This document shows, piece after piece, positions 1-10,228 of a stretch of 64,000 nt of DNA. Numbering within the stretch: the stretch's first letter is position 1; each line of letters begins with the position of its first letter. The stretch comes from an uncultured Desulfobacter sp. (GTDB lineage Bacteria > Desulfobacterota > Desulfobacteria > Desulfobacterales > Desulfobacteraceae), in assembly GCF_963664415.1 (NCBI RefSeq), contig NZ_OY761445.1, positions 832,501-896,500 of the forward strand, read 5' to 3'. The notes below the pieces were generated by a model. That model made no database searches, had not been told where the DNA came from, and was given only the letters and a program-made list of their open reading frames with translations. The position numbers and the translations under genes are program-made.

Positions 1-928
<928 letters not shown>

Positions 929-1072
929 TAATCCTTTACTAAAACTTTTTAAGGTCTGCACTTAAAGCCTAAGCCCCAAGCGCATTGTCATTGACCCGCT
1001 CTTTTCTTTTTCACTGACCAATTTTCAAAGATCAAGTTTTGTCTGGTGTTTCCTGTTCAACAAAACCTGGAT

Positions 1073-1101
1073 AATATACACACATACTTTGGCCTTGTCA
1101 A
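1073..1101 (-). promoter_or_regulatory. Probable rRNA operon promoter (sigma-70 type)
   Basis: On the minus strand TTGACA (1096-1101) is followed by a 17-base spacer and TATATT (1073-1078). Transcription would start near 1066 and run into the 16S leader. It lies only about 15 bases past the tyrS stop codon on the same strand, so read-through from tyrS may also reach the rRNA genes. Confidence 0.75.
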
Positions 1102-1115
1102 ACCTTTTTTTAAAA

Positions 1116-2402
1116 CTATTTTAAAATAATTTTATGATACTTCTTTTTTCCAGCCCGGAGCATTATTTCGCCGTCATTTACATCACTATCTGAGACAATC
1201 TGCTCAAAGGAACCAAGCCTTTCACCATTAATATATGCTCCTCCTTGTTTAATCAATCGACGGGCATCAGATTTGGATTTACACAACCCTGAATCACAAA
1301 ACAGATCAACTACAAACATTATATCCACCACATCCGCTTGACTAAAGGTACTGGTGGGCACTGATTCATCGGTTTCGAAAGAAAGCGTGCCTCGTGGGAT
1401 GCTTGCAGAAGGCAAAAGTTCAGAAGACACCTCAATGCTTCCAAATATGGATGCCGCGGCTTTAAGGGCTTTCTGCGCCTCATTTTCTCCATGGGCAATT
1501 TTAGTTGCCTCATATGCAAGAATGGTTTTGGCTTTATTTAAATCCGCGCCTTCCAATTTTTTAACTAAAGCGATCTCCTCCATGGGAATAAAGGTAAATA
1601 GTGCCAAAAATCTTGCCACATCCAGATCATCAGTATTTACCCAGAACTGGTAGTACTCATAGGGAGAAAAACGTTCAGGATCAAGCCAGACAGCGCCTTT
1701 ATGGGTTTTACCCATTTTTATGCCCGAGGCAGTGGTTATTAAAGGGAAAGTGATCCCGAATGCTTGCTTGCCTAAAGTACGGCGCACAAGGTCAATCCCT
1801 GCCACAATGTTACCCCATTGGTCACTCCCACCCATCTGAAGCAGGCAATCATGGGTTTTGGCTAGTTCCATAAAGTCATAAGCCTGAAGCAGCATATAAT
1901 TAAATTCAATGAAAGTCAGACCGTCTTCCGATTCCATTCTTGACTTAACGCTTTCCGCTTTGATCATCTTATTTATTGAAAAATGCCTGCCGATATCCCT
2001 TAAAAACGAAATATATTCTAATTTGGTAAGCCAGGCTGCATTATCAAGCATCAAAGCCTTATCTTCAGAGAACTTAATAAACCTTGACAATTGTTTACGA
2101 ATTCCGGCTTTATTTTCATCAATCTGGTCCTGGGTAAGGACTTTACGCAATTCTGTTTTACCGGAGGGGTCACCAATCAACCCGGTCCCGCCACCGACAA
2201 GACCAATGGGTCGATGGCCTTCACGCTGCATATGAGCCAAAGCCATAATACATACAAGGCTTCCGACATGTAAACTTGAAGCGGTGGGATCAAAACCGAT
2301 ATAACAGGTCGCCCTGTTGTTTTCCAGATAATCTTCAAGCTCCTGGGTATGGGTGGTTGCCTCAATAAATCCACGTTCTTTTAAAATCGATAAAACACTC
2401 AT
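1116..2402 (-). CDS. tyrS: Tyrosyl-tRNA synthetase
   Basis: This enzyme charges tRNA-Tyr with tyrosine in the cytoplasm. The 428-residue product has the bacterial class I layout. A HIGH-like HVGS motif is at residues 45-48 after FDPTASSL, and a KMSKS-like KMGKT motif is near residue 232. The tyrosine-binding region contains QMGGSDQWGNI. A C-terminal S4 RNA-binding domain ends the protein (ARRLIKQGGAYING). Length is normal for the family. It starts 16 bases past the rny stop on the same strand, so the two are probably co-transcribed. The rRNA promoter follows directly. Confidence 0.97.
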   Translation of the reverse strand: MSVLSILKERGFIEATTHTQELEDYLENNRATCYIGFDPTASSLHVGSLVCIMALAHMQREGHRPIGLVGGGTGLIGDPSGKTELRKVLTQDQIDENKAGIRKQLSRFIKFSEDKALMLDNAAWLTKLEYISFLRDIGRHFSINKMIKAESVKSRMESEDGLTFIEFNYMLLQAYDFMELAKTHDCLLQMGGSDQWGNIVAGIDLVRRTLGKQAFGITFPLITTASGIKMGKTHKGAVWLDPERFSPYEYYQFWVNTDDLDVARFLALFTFIPMEEIALVKKLEGADLNKAKTILAYEATKIAHGENEAQKALKAAASIFGSIEVSSELLPSASIPRGTLSFETDESVPTSTFSQADVVDIMFVVDLFCDSGLCKSKSDARRLIKQGGAYINGERLGSFEQIVSDSDVNDGEIMLRAGKKKYHKIILK

Positions 2403-2417
2403 GCTGTTTCTTCCTTA

Positions 2418-3980
2418 TCATTTCCTGGTATACTCAACCGCTCTGGTTTCCCGAATAACAACAACTTTGACCTGGCCCGGAAATGTCAGATTCTCTTCAA
2501 TCTGGCGGGCAATATCTTTCGAAAGCAGCATCGCACTTTCATCCGTGATTTTCTCACTTTCAGTAATAACCCGAATCTCACGCCCGGCCTGAATGGCATA
2601 GGTGTTTACCACACCATCAAAAGCATTTGCAATATTTTCTAGATCCTCCAGACGTTTTACGTAATTTTCAAGGCTCTCCTTTCGGGCACCCGGCCTGGCC
2701 CCGGAAAGCGCATCCGCTGCTTGTACAATGAAATCATATACACTTTCAGGCATTTGATCTTCGTGGTGGGCAGCAATCGCATTAACAACGCTTTGATGTT
2801 CGCCATACTTCTTAGCGAGCTTAGCACCGATAATGGCATGCGCACCATCTACTTCATGATCCACCGCTTTACCAATATCGTGAAGCAACCCCATACGCTT
2901 GGCAAGCTTGACATCCAGACCAAGCTCAGCTGCAATAATACCCGCCAAAAAAGCCACCTCAACAGAATGCTGCAATACATTTTGGGCATAGGATGTTCTG
3001 AATTTAAGCTTGCCCAGCACCTTGATTAATTCCGGATCAATGCCATGAACCCCTAAGTCAAAAGCCGCCTGCTCGCCTGCTTCTTTAATCGCCAAGTCAA
3101 CTTCTTCCGTAGCATGTGCCACAACATCTTCAATGCGTGCTGGATGTATCCGTCCATCTGAAATCAATTTTTCAAGAGAGAGTCTTGCCACCTCGCGCCT
3201 AACAGGGTTGAAGCCAGACAGAATAACAGCTTCCGGAGTATCATCTATAATCAAATCTATCCCGGTTGCGGCTTCCAAAGCCCGGATATTTCTGCCTTCC
3301 CGGCCAATAATCCGACCTTTCATTTCATCTCCGGGTAAATTTACCACAGAAACAGTACGCTCAGCCACATAGTCTCCGGCATAACGCTGGATGGCAGTGG
3401 ATAAAATCTTTTTCGTTTCTTTATCCGCCTTTTCCTTGACTTCGGTAGTGATTTTTTTAACCATCTTAGCGCCTTCGTGTCTGGCTTCGTCCTCCATCGT
3501 TTTAAGCAAAAGCTCTTTGGCCTGTTCAAGGGTCATCCCGGAGACCTTTTCAAGCTCTTTTTTTGTCTCTTCAAGGAGCTGAGTATACGATTCTTCTTTT
3601 CTGCTAACAGCTTCGAGCTTTTCTGCAACAATCCGTTCATTTTTTTCAATATACTTTTCTTTTTTGACACATTGATCTTCTATTTTATCGAGCTTTTCAC
3701 TTTTTTTAGAAAGCCTGCGCTCTTCTTTTTTTAACTCAGCTCGGGTCTCTTCGGTCTCGGCATCAAAGGTGCTTTTCATTTCAAGCAGACGCGACCGAGC
3801 CTCTAATTTCGCTTCCTTGAGCAGAGTTTCAGCTTTTCTGGCGGCTTGATCCATGGCAACGCGTTGTTCTTCTTGGAAATCAAGTCTCTGCTGGTCAATT
3901 TTCATTTTTATGACATATAGAATGACCGCGCCAACAGCAAGCAGCACCAGCATGAATGCAAGCATCATTGTAAAACTCAT
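2418..3980 (-). CDS. rny: Ribonuclease Y
   Basis: This membrane-anchored endoribonuclease starts mRNA decay. The 520-residue product has the full family architecture. It has an N-terminal membrane helix (about residues 3-24), then a long charged coiled coil rich in K/E (to about 200). A KH RNA-binding domain follows, containing GRIIGREGRNIRALE, and then an HD phosphohydrolase domain with HDIGKA near residue 368. An AGGAGAG ribosome site lies just upstream of the ATG. The gene sits between the 6S RNA/zapA block and tyrS, a neighbourhood typical of Desulfobacterota. Confidence 0.97.
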   Translation of the reverse strand: MSFTMMLAFMLVLLAVGAVILYVIKMKIDQQRLDFQEEQRVAMDQAARKAETLLKEAKLEARSRLLEMKSTFDAETEETRAELKKEERRLSKKSEKLDKIEDQCVKKEKYIEKNERIVAEKLEAVSRKEESYTQLLEETKKELEKVSGMTLEQAKELLLKTMEDEARHEGAKMVKKITTEVKEKADKETKKILSTAIQRYAGDYVAERTVSVVNLPGDEMKGRIIGREGRNIRALEAATGIDLIIDDTPEAVILSGFNPVRREVARLSLEKLISDGRIHPARIEDVVAHATEEVDLAIKEAGEQAAFDLGVHGIDPELIKVLGKLKFRTSYAQNVLQHSVEVAFLAGIIAAELGLDVKLAKRMGLLHDIGKAVDHEVDGAHAIIGAKLAKKYGEHQSVVNAIAAHHEDQMPESVYDFIVQAADALSGARPGARKESLENYVKRLEDLENIANAFDGVVNTYAIQAGREIRVITESEKITDESAMLLSKDIARQIEENLTFPGQVKVVVIRETRAVEYTRK

Positions 3981-4102
3981 ACAATATCTCTCCTGAAATA
4001 GTGGGATACAAACAAATCTGCACCCGTGTTTTATCTTGCTAAAGAGAAATGAAATAATACGTTAGGATAAGGAGGGAATACGATAAAGCGTTTTTTCACA
4101 TT

Positions 4103-4308
4103 ACAACAAGCCCCCCACAACTGCCGTGTTGTGTCTTAAGGCTTTGAACCATGGGTCCAAATGATGGGGGGTCAATAATACCTTTAGGCTTTTCCCTTAC
4201 AATGGTGGGAACCTGCTCACCAGCACCAGCGTGACCCCCCTGTGTCTTTATGCGTTAGGACAAAGTCTGTTTACAATCACGCACATCGCAGGGGGTTTTG
4301 TTATAATT
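4103..4308 (-). ncRNA. ssrS: Probable 6S RNA (ends approximate)
   Basis: The gap between zapA and rny has no gene but can fold on the minus strand into one long rod. Its 5' end (AACAAAACCCCC, about 4297-4308) pairs with the 3' end (GGGGGGCTTGTT, about 4103-4114). Near the 3' side is AAAGCCTTAAGACACA, similar to the AAGCCUUAAAAC segment of E. coli 6S RNA. A location directly downstream of zapA is the classic place for this gene. 6S RNA binds sigma-70 RNA polymerase and acts as a promoter mimic. The exact ends and the central bubble were not modelled. Confidence 0.72.
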
Positions 4309-4322
4309 AAACCAATGAAATC

Positions 4323-4619
4323 TTATTTCATTGTCTTGTCTATTTTATCTAATAAGGATGATACTCTGTCATCAATATCTTTTTCAAGGTCGGCATATTT
4401 CAATCGCAGTTCATGATAATCCTTAGATAGATTCATGGCTGCAAGAAGCAAAATAGCGATCCTGTTTTTACTACTGGTTTTATTTTGGAAAAGGCTTTCT
4501 GCTTCACTAATATATTCCTTTACATGTGCTGCAATCTTTTCCGGATCATATGTTTGATCTTTATCCGGTTTAAAATTAAATTCTTCCCCGAAAAGCTCAA
4601 TTTTAACGATTTCATCCAA
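4323..4619 (-). CDS. zapA: Cell division protein ZapA
   Basis: ZapA binds FtsZ and bundles its filaments at the division ring. The 98-residue product fits in length and pattern: an N-terminal globular part (VKIELFGEEFNF), the typical AAHVKEYISEAES helix, then AILLLAAMNLSKDYHELR leading into a C-terminal coiled coil. It begins with TTG, preceded by an AAAGGG ribosome site. It lies 47 bases after zapB and directly before the 6S RNA. Confidence 0.9.
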   Translation of the reverse strand: MDEIVKIELFGEEFNFKPDKDQTYDPEKIAAHVKEYISEAESLFQNKTSSKNRIAILLLAAMNLSKDYHELRLKYADLEKDIDDRVSSLLDKIDKTMK

Positions 4620-4666
4620 GGAAAGCCCTTTACCGAATCTATATATTCAAACGCTTTATAACCTAA

Positions 4667-4918
4667 TCATCCCCCGGATACGGCTTCTGAGAAACCGTCC
4701 AGCTTTGAAAGAAGTCCGTTAATTTTTTCATTCATCATGGACTCCCGGTCGACATAGACATCTTCTTTTTTTATCTTCTGTTCCAACTGGTCTTCAAGTT
4801 CTCTAATCTTCAAAGAAAGCTCTGCGTTTTCTTTTTGAAGACTTTGGCAAGACTCTATTAAAAAGTCGACATGGATGTGAATGTCATCAAACTTAGCTGC
4901 TATATCCTCATTATTCAA
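4667..4918 (-). CDS. zapB: ZapB-like cell division coiled-coil protein
   Basis: This 83-residue, almost wholly coiled-coil protein (about residues 20-75) has the size and composition of ZapB, which links ZapA to the nucleoid and the Z ring. The assignment rests on the coiled coil, the length and the position directly upstream of zapA. Sequence signatures in this family are weak, so another small coiled-coil protein is possible. Confidence 0.72.
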   Translation of the reverse strand: MNNEDIAAKFDDIHIHVDFLIESCQSLQKENAELSLKIRELEDQLEQKIKKEDVYVDRESMMNEKINGLLSKLDGFSEAVSGG

Positions 4919-4981
4919 TTTCTAAATTCTCATATAATGGTAATTAATTGACTACTAATATATTCAGCAGCCCTATGAAAG

Positions 4982-5734
4982 TCAAGATAATTCATTCGAT
5001 ATCTGATGAAACGCAGCATTGATACAGTTTAACTGCTCAATGGTATTAACACCCATTACCTGTTCGGCGTTATCTATGATCTTAACAAATGTTCGAGCTC
5101 GGCTCTGCACAGCAATTTCAACAAGATCGGTGAGATAATACTCACCCTGATTATTGTTGTTTTTAATCCGTTTCAAACCATATTCGAGAAATCGTTTTGC
5201 AAAACAAAAAATCCCAGAATTTACGATGTTAATTAGCTTTTCCATGTCAGTTGCATCGGCCTCTTCACGTATAGCAAGAAGACCTCCGTCCTTACCCTGG
5301 ATAATTCTACCATAACCGGTTGGGTCATCGACCTTTGCAGCAAGGACAGTTAAATCCGCCTTTTGTTCCTGATGGATTGAAACCAAACCAGCGATGGTTT
5401 GCGTTCGTATCAATGGAACGTCACCGCACAAAACCATGACGTGTTCGATGTGTGAATCAACCGTTGGCAATGCAATCCTAACTGCATCTCCTGTCCCTAA
5501 AAGTTTCTTTTGAAGGGCAAATTGCACATTATTTTCTTTTTGGATTTCTTTTTGCACTTTTTCGGCTTGGTGCCCTACTACAACATGTATATGATTTAAA
5601 GCGACCTGTGCAGCAGCAGCAATCACATGATTAACCATGCTTTTTCCTGCAACCATGTGAAGCACCTTAGGTAAATCCGAATTCATACGACTGCCTTTTC
5701 CTGCAGCCAGTATGATAATTGCAATTTTGTCCAT
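4982..5734 (-). CDS. GlmU-type nucleotidyltransferase (pyrophosphorylase domain only)
   Basis: The product resembles the N-terminal half of GlmU, which makes UDP-N-acetylglucosamine from UTP and GlcNAc-1-phosphate. The signature LAAGKGSRMNSDLPKVLH is at the N-terminus, followed by a GTGDAV-type loop, VLCGDVPLI and GEYYLTDLVEI. From the ATG chosen here (after a GAGGTG ribosome site, 24 bases inside the longest frame) it is 250 residues. It lacks the left-handed beta-helix acetyltransferase half of normal 450-residue GlmU, and no glmM or glmS lies nearby. It may be a stand-alone UDP-sugar pyrophosphorylase or act on another sugar phosphate. Confidence 0.85.
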   Translation of the reverse strand: MDKIAIIILAAGKGSRMNSDLPKVLHMVAGKSMVNHVIAAAAQVALNHIHVVVGHQAEKVQKEIQKENNVQFALQKKLLGTGDAVRIALPTVDSHIEHVMVLCGDVPLIRTQTIAGLVSIHQEQKADLTVLAAKVDDPTGYGRIIQGKDGGLLAIREEADATDMEKLINIVNSGIFCFAKRFLEYGLKRIKNNNNQGEYYLTDLVEIAVQSRARTFVKIIDNAEQVMGVNTIEQLNCINAAFHQISNELS

Positions 5735-5780
5735 ATGCACCTCTGTATCATTTAACAAATATAGGCGATAAAAACAAAAA

Positions 5781-5807
5781 GGGATGCCATAAAGGCATCC
5801 CTTTTTT
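5781..5807 (-). terminator. Rho-independent terminator of the atp operon
   Basis: GGGATGCC (5781-5788) and GGCATCCC (5794-5801) form a perfect 8-bp stem with a 5-base loop. T-rich runs lie on both sides (T6 on plus, T5GT5 on minus), so it could work in both directions. It sits between the atpC stop and the nucleotidyltransferase start. Confidence 0.93.
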
Positions 5808-5869
5808 ACTTCGTATTGTTCGGCATCATAGATCCAATGGGTTTCTAACCATTAGACATACCGAGCTTA

Positions 5870-6277
5870 TTAGTTTGTCCCAGCAACTTTAAGCCGGAAC
5901 AAAGCTCTCTGCAATGCAGCTTGAGCACGAACAATATCTGTATCTGCAGCTTTGTCGCTCAGGCGTCTTTCCGCGCGACTTTGGGCCTCTTGTGCCCGGC
6001 TAAGATTAATATCCTCACGGCGCTCAGCAGATTCTGCAAGAATGGTAACCTTATCCGGAAGCACTTCGGCAAATCCGTTATTAACAAAGAGAATGGTCTC
6101 TTTTCCGGATGCGTCTTCATAACGGACTGCACCGATTTTCAAGGAGGTCAGAAAGGTTGTATGTCCTTTCAAGGCACAGAATTCACCTTCACTGCCGGGT
6201 GCAGAGATACTCTTAATCTCTTCACTGACAATAGCCTTTTGCGGCGTTACCACCTCAAGAAAAAATTGATCAGCCAT
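5870..6277 (-). CDS. atpC: ATP synthase F1 epsilon subunit
   Basis: This is the central-stalk subunit of F1. It connects gamma to the c-ring and can inhibit ATP hydrolysis. The 135-residue protein has the N-terminal beta-sandwich (LEVVTPQKAIVSEE, APGSEGEFCALKGHT) and the C-terminal two-helix domain (AQSRAERRLSD). It is the last gene of the atp operon, 18 bases after atpD, and a strong terminator follows. Confidence 0.96.
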   Translation of the reverse strand: MADQFFLEVVTPQKAIVSEEIKSISAPGSEGEFCALKGHTTFLTSLKIGAVRYEDASGKETILFVNNGFAEVLPDKVTILAESAERREDINLSRAQEAQSRAERRLSDKAADTDIVRAQAALQRALFRLKVAGTN

Positions 6278-6295
6278 AATACAACCTCCGAATTA

Positions 6296-7702
6296 TTATT
6301 CAGCTTTGGCTTTTTCAATGGCGTCTTCGATAGCCCCAACCATATAGAAAGCATTTTCGGGAAGGCCATCATGCTTACCTTCGATGATTTCCTTGAAAGA
6401 CCGAACCGTATCTTCAACCTTTACGAAAATGCCGGACATGCCGGTAAAGGTTTCAGCTACATGGAACGGCTGGGACAGGAACTTCTGAAGTTTTCTGGCA
6501 CGCTGTACAGTAATTTTATCTTCATCAGACAGCTCGTCCATACCCAGAATGGCAATGATGTCCTGGAGTTCTTTGTATTTTTGCAGTGTCTGCTGAACAA
6601 TCCGGGCTACATTATAATGATCTTCACCAATATAAGCGGCATCAAGAATTCTGGAAGTAGAGTCAAGGGGATCCACAGCCGGATAGATACCAAGCTCTGC
6701 AATCTGACGGGAAAGTACAACTGTTCCGTCAAGATGGGCAAAGGTTGTTGCAGGTGCCGGGTCAGTCAAGTCATCGGCAGGTACGTAAACGCACTGAACA
6801 GCGGTAATGGAACCTTTATCAGTAGATGTAATACGCTCCTGAAGCTCGCCCATATCAACCGCAAGTGTCGGTTGGTAACCAACGGCAGACGGCATACGAC
6901 CCAGCGTTGCAGACACCTCTGCACCAGCCTGAGTGAAGCGGAAAATGTTATCAACAAAGAGAAGCACGTCCTGGCCCTCTTCATCACGGAAGTATTCAGC
7001 GCAGGTCAAAGCGGACAGCGCAACACGGGCACGGGCTCCGGGAGGTTCAGTCATCTGACCGTAAACCAGAGCACATTTGGGAAGAACGCCAGAGTCTTTC
7101 ATTTCGTGGTAAAGGTCATTACCTTCACGGGTTCTTTCACCAACGCCACCGAACACGGAGATACCACCATGCTGCATGGCAATGTTATTAACCATTTCCA
7201 TCATGATAACGGTTTTACCAACACCGGCACCGCCGAACATGCCCATTTTGCCGCCACGTGGAAAGGGAACCAGAAGGTCAATAACCTTTACACCGGTTTC
7301 AAGAACGCGGACAGAGGTGTCCTGCTCGATGAAAGCCGGAGCATGTCTATGGATAGGGAGCATTTTTTCTTGGGAAATATCACCAAGACCGTCAACCGGG
7401 CGACCCACAACGTTAAGAACGCGGCCCAGGGAAGCTTCACCAACAGGCATCATGATGGGAGCACCGGTATCTTTTACAACCATACCACGTTGAAGACCGT
7501 CGGTTACGTCCATGCCGATGCAGCGAACAACATTGTCACCCAAGTGCTGGGCCACTTCGATAACCAGATTATCTTCCATATCCCCAATGGTAGGGTTGGT
7601 GACAGTCAAAGCGGTAAGAACCGGGGGAAGTTTTCCGGGCTCAAACTCAACGTCAACAACCGCGCCGAGTACCTGTGAAATTTTACCTATATTTTCAGCC
7701 AT
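6296..7702 (-). CDS. atpD: ATP synthase F1 beta subunit
   Basis: This is the catalytic subunit of F1. The 468-residue product has the P-loop GGAGVGKT at residues 157-164, the GERTREGNDLYHEM segment, the Walker B region (LLFVDNIFRFTQAG) and the DELSDEDK (DELSEED-like) loop near the C-terminus. Length is standard. It lies between atpG and atpC in the operon. A 585-codon open frame on the other strand is only its shadow. Confidence 0.98.
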   Translation of the reverse strand: MAENIGKISQVLGAVVDVEFEPGKLPPVLTALTVTNPTIGDMEDNLVIEVAQHLGDNVVRCIGMDVTDGLQRGMVVKDTGAPIMMPVGEASLGRVLNVVGRPVDGLGDISQEKMLPIHRHAPAFIEQDTSVRVLETGVKVIDLLVPFPRGGKMGMFGGAGVGKTVIMMEMVNNIAMQHGGISVFGGVGERTREGNDLYHEMKDSGVLPKCALVYGQMTEPPGARARVALSALTCAEYFRDEEGQDVLLFVDNIFRFTQAGAEVSATLGRMPSAVGYQPTLAVDMGELQERITSTDKGSITAVQCVYVPADDLTDPAPATTFAHLDGTVVLSRQIAELGIYPAVDPLDSTSRILDAAYIGEDHYNVARIVQQTLQKYKELQDIIAILGMDELSDEDKITVQRARKLQKFLSQPFHVAETFTGMSGIFVKVEDTVRSFKEIIEGKHDGLPENAFYMVGAIEDAIEKAKAE

Positions 7703-7749
7703 TTTATTCTCCTATAAAGCTGTTTTATCAATGCTTACTTAAAAGTCAA

Positions 7750-8649
7750 TTACCCCTTAAGGGCCTCGGCACCACCGACGATATCCATAAGGTCTGACGT
7801 AATACCTGCCTGACGTGTTTTGTTGAATATTGTCTGCAGTTCATCCACAAGATCGGAACATGCCTTGGTTGCATTTTCCATGGCCCGCATTCGGGCAGCA
7901 TGTTCGGATGTTGAAGTCTGGAGTAGTGCATCGTATATCTGGATAAAAACATTTTTGGGGAGCATTTCACCCAAAAGTGCATCTGAAGAGGGTTCACAGA
8001 TGTGTTCCGGCAAAAATGAGCCGTCATCGTCGGCAGGTGCAGTCTCTTCTGTTATCACCTCATCAAGAGAGGGAATGGGAAGAATCTGTTTAATCGTCGG
8101 AACCTGTTTTGCCATACCCTGAAAATCAGAATAGATCAGATATACTTCATCCACATTTCCATTAAGGAAACTGTCGATTAATGTCTGTCCTGAGCCAGAA
8201 GCGACGGAAAAATCAATTTTGCCACCCACAACACCAATATATTCGGCATCAATGGTTTTGCCTTGATTTTTTGCCCAATCGCGGCCTCTTTTACCGTAGC
8301 AGACAAAAGAGACCTCTTTACCGCTAAGCTCAGATTTGAGCATTTTTACAGCTTTATCGATCAAATTAATGTTAAATCCACCACATAGACCCCTGTCTGA
8401 TGTACACAGGAGCAGGGCCACCTTTTTTACTTCATCTTTTGCAACCAAAAGGGGGGATGCACCCTCCCCTGATTTACCGGCAATGGATCCCAGAACCTCT
8501 GCAAATTTGGAGGCATAAGGTTTAAATGCCTCCATGGCATTCTGGGAACCGCGCAATCTTGAAGTGGCGACCATTTTCATGGCAGAGGTAATCTGTTTAG
8601 TCTTTTTTACACTGACTATTTTCGATTTTACTTCTTTTAGTGTTGCCAT
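7750..8649 (-). CDS. atpG: ATP synthase F1 gamma subunit
   Basis: This is the rotor shaft of F1. The 299-residue product shows the conserved N-terminal helix (KSKIVSVKKTKQITSAMKMV), a central SDRGLCGGFN segment and the conserved C-terminal helix (MRAMENATKACSDL...NKTRQAGIT). It lies 64 bases after atpA. Length is typical. Confidence 0.97.
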   Translation of the reverse strand: MATLKEVKSKIVSVKKTKQITSAMKMVATSRLRGSQNAMEAFKPYASKFAEVLGSIAGKSGEGASPLLVAKDEVKKVALLLCTSDRGLCGGFNINLIDKAVKMLKSELSGKEVSFVCYGKRGRDWAKNQGKTIDAEYIGVVGGKIDFSVASGSGQTLIDSFLNGNVDEVYLIYSDFQGMAKQVPTIKQILPIPSLDEVITEETAPADDDGSFLPEHICEPSSDALLGEMLPKNVFIQIYDALLQTSTSEHAARMRAMENATKACSDLVDELQTIFNKTRQAGITSDLMDIVGGAEALKG

Positions 8650-8713
8650 ATGATCTACCTTTGCGCCTATATATTATTATTTTAAAAAATAAATCCGAAG
8701 AGTTTGCCCTTAA

Positions 8714-10228
8714 TTACAGGGTGCTTTTAAATTCTTCGCCATAGGCAGTAAGGCATTCTTTAAGCTTAGCCTCAATTTCGTCATCAATTTTTTCTTTTTC
8801 CTTGAGGCCGGTGAAAATTTCGGGATAGCGACTTTCCACAAACTCATACAATCCAGCCTCATAGGCAGGAACTGCTTCTTTGGGGTATGCATCCAGATAT
8901 CCTTTGGTGCCTGCATAAAGAACAGTAACCTGTTTGTACATGGGAAGCGGCTGGTACTGGGGCTGTTTGAGCAGCTCAACCAATCTTTCACCACGGGTCA
9001 GCTGTTTCTGGGTAGCAGCATCAAGGTCGGAACCGAAAGCGGCAAAGGCCTCAAGCTCTCTGTACTGGGCAAGATCCAGACGCAGGGTACCTGCCACCTG
9101 TTTCATGGCCTTAACCTGGGCTGCACCACCAACGCGGGATACGGAGAGTCCAACGTCAATGGCCGGACGGATACCGGCAAAGAAAAGGTCTTTGTCAAGG
9201 AAGATCTGGCCGTCGGTGATGGAGATAACGTTGGTGGGAATAAATGCAGACACGTCACCTTCCTGGGTTTCGATGATGGGAAGTGCGGTCAGAGAACCTG
9301 CACCAAGCTCGTCACTCATTTTGGCGGAACGTTCGAGCAGACGGCTGTGGTTGTAAAAAATATCGCCGGGGAACGCTTCACGTCCAGGCGGACGTCTGAG
9401 TAGCAGAGATACCTGACGGTAAGCGGCAGCCTGTTTTGAAAGGTCATCATAGATGATCAGGGCATGTTCGCCTTTGTCGCGGAAGTATTCGCCCATAGCG
9501 CAACCGGCATAGGGAGCCAGATACTGCATGGCAGCAGATTCAGAAGCGGAGGCTATAACGACTGTTGTATACTCCATGGCACCATGCTCTTCAAGAGCTG
9601 CAACCACCTGGGCAACCGTAGATTTCTTCTGACCGCAGGCAACATAGATGCATTTAATACCGCTCTCTTTCTGAGCAATAATGGCGTCAACAGCGACAGC
9701 AGTTTTACCAATCTGACGGTCGCCAATGATCAACTCACGCTGTCCACGACCGACTGGAGTCATACCGTCAACCGCTTTAGAACCGGTGTAGCAGGGTTCG
9801 TGAACACCTTTTCTTGCAATAACGCCAGGGGCAACCAACTCCATGTTCATATATGTATCAGAAGTGATTGGACCTTTGCCGTCGACAGGTTCACCAGTGG
9901 TGGTTACAACGCGACCCAGCAGGGCTTCGCCAACGGGAACGGAGGCGATACGATCTGTTCTTTTAACCATGTCGCCTTCTTTGATAACTTTGTCATCACC
10001 AAGAATAGCAACACCAACATTGTCTGCTTCAAGGTTCAGTGCCAGTCCCAAAATGCCACCAGGAAACTCAACCAGCTCCATGGCTTTTACTTTTTCCAGA
10101 CCATAAACACGGGCAATACCGTCACCCGCAGATAGAACGACACCTGTTTCGCTCAGATCAACCTGTGCATCAAACCCTTTAATTTGATCTTTGATTATCT
10201 GGCTTATTTCTTCTGCTTTAATTTCCAT
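8714..10228 (-). CDS. atpA: ATP synthase F1 alpha subunit
   Basis: This is the non-catalytic nucleotide-binding subunit of F1. The 504-residue product has the P-loop GDRQIGKT at residues 169-176, the IYDDLSKQA segment and the family signature PAIDVGLSVSRVGGAAQ. Its start codon touches the end of atpH, which points to translational coupling. Length is standard. Confidence 0.98.
   Translation of the reverse strand: MEIKAEEISQIIKDQIKGFDAQVDLSETGVVLSAGDGIARVYGLEKVKAMELVEFPGGILGLALNLEADNVGVAILGDDKVIKEGDMVKRTDRIASVPVGEALLGRVVTTTGEPVDGKGPITSDTYMNMELVAPGVIARKGVHEPCYTGSKAVDGMTPVGRGQRELIIGDRQIGKTAVAVDAIIAQKESGIKCIYVACGQKKSTVAQVVAALEEHGAMEYTTVVIASASESAAMQYLAPYAGCAMGEYFRDKGEHALIIYDDLSKQAAAYRQVSLLLRRPPGREAFPGDIFYNHSRLLERSAKMSDELGAGSLTALPIIETQEGDVSAFIPTNVISITDGQIFLDKDLFFAGIRPAIDVGLSVSRVGGAAQVKAMKQVAGTLRLDLAQYRELEAFAAFGSDLDAATQKQLTRGERLVELLKQPQYQPLPMYKQVTVLYAGTKGYLDAYPKEAVPAYEAGLYEFVESRYPEIFTGLKEKEKIDDEIEAKLKECLTAYGEEFKSTL

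Noticed and set aside
5825..5865. A stretch resembling part of a tRNA
   Set aside because: Only a CCAATGG/CCATTAG-like inverted pair is present; no acceptor stem, D arm or T arm could be built on either strand.
5921..7678. A 585-codon open frame on the plus strand
   Set aside because: It is antisense to atpC and atpD, both certain genes, and its composition (rich in N, H, T, G) is that of a codon shadow. No ribosome site or domain was seen.
9464..10135. A 223-codon open frame opposite atpA
   Set aside because: Antisense shadow of a strongly conserved gene.
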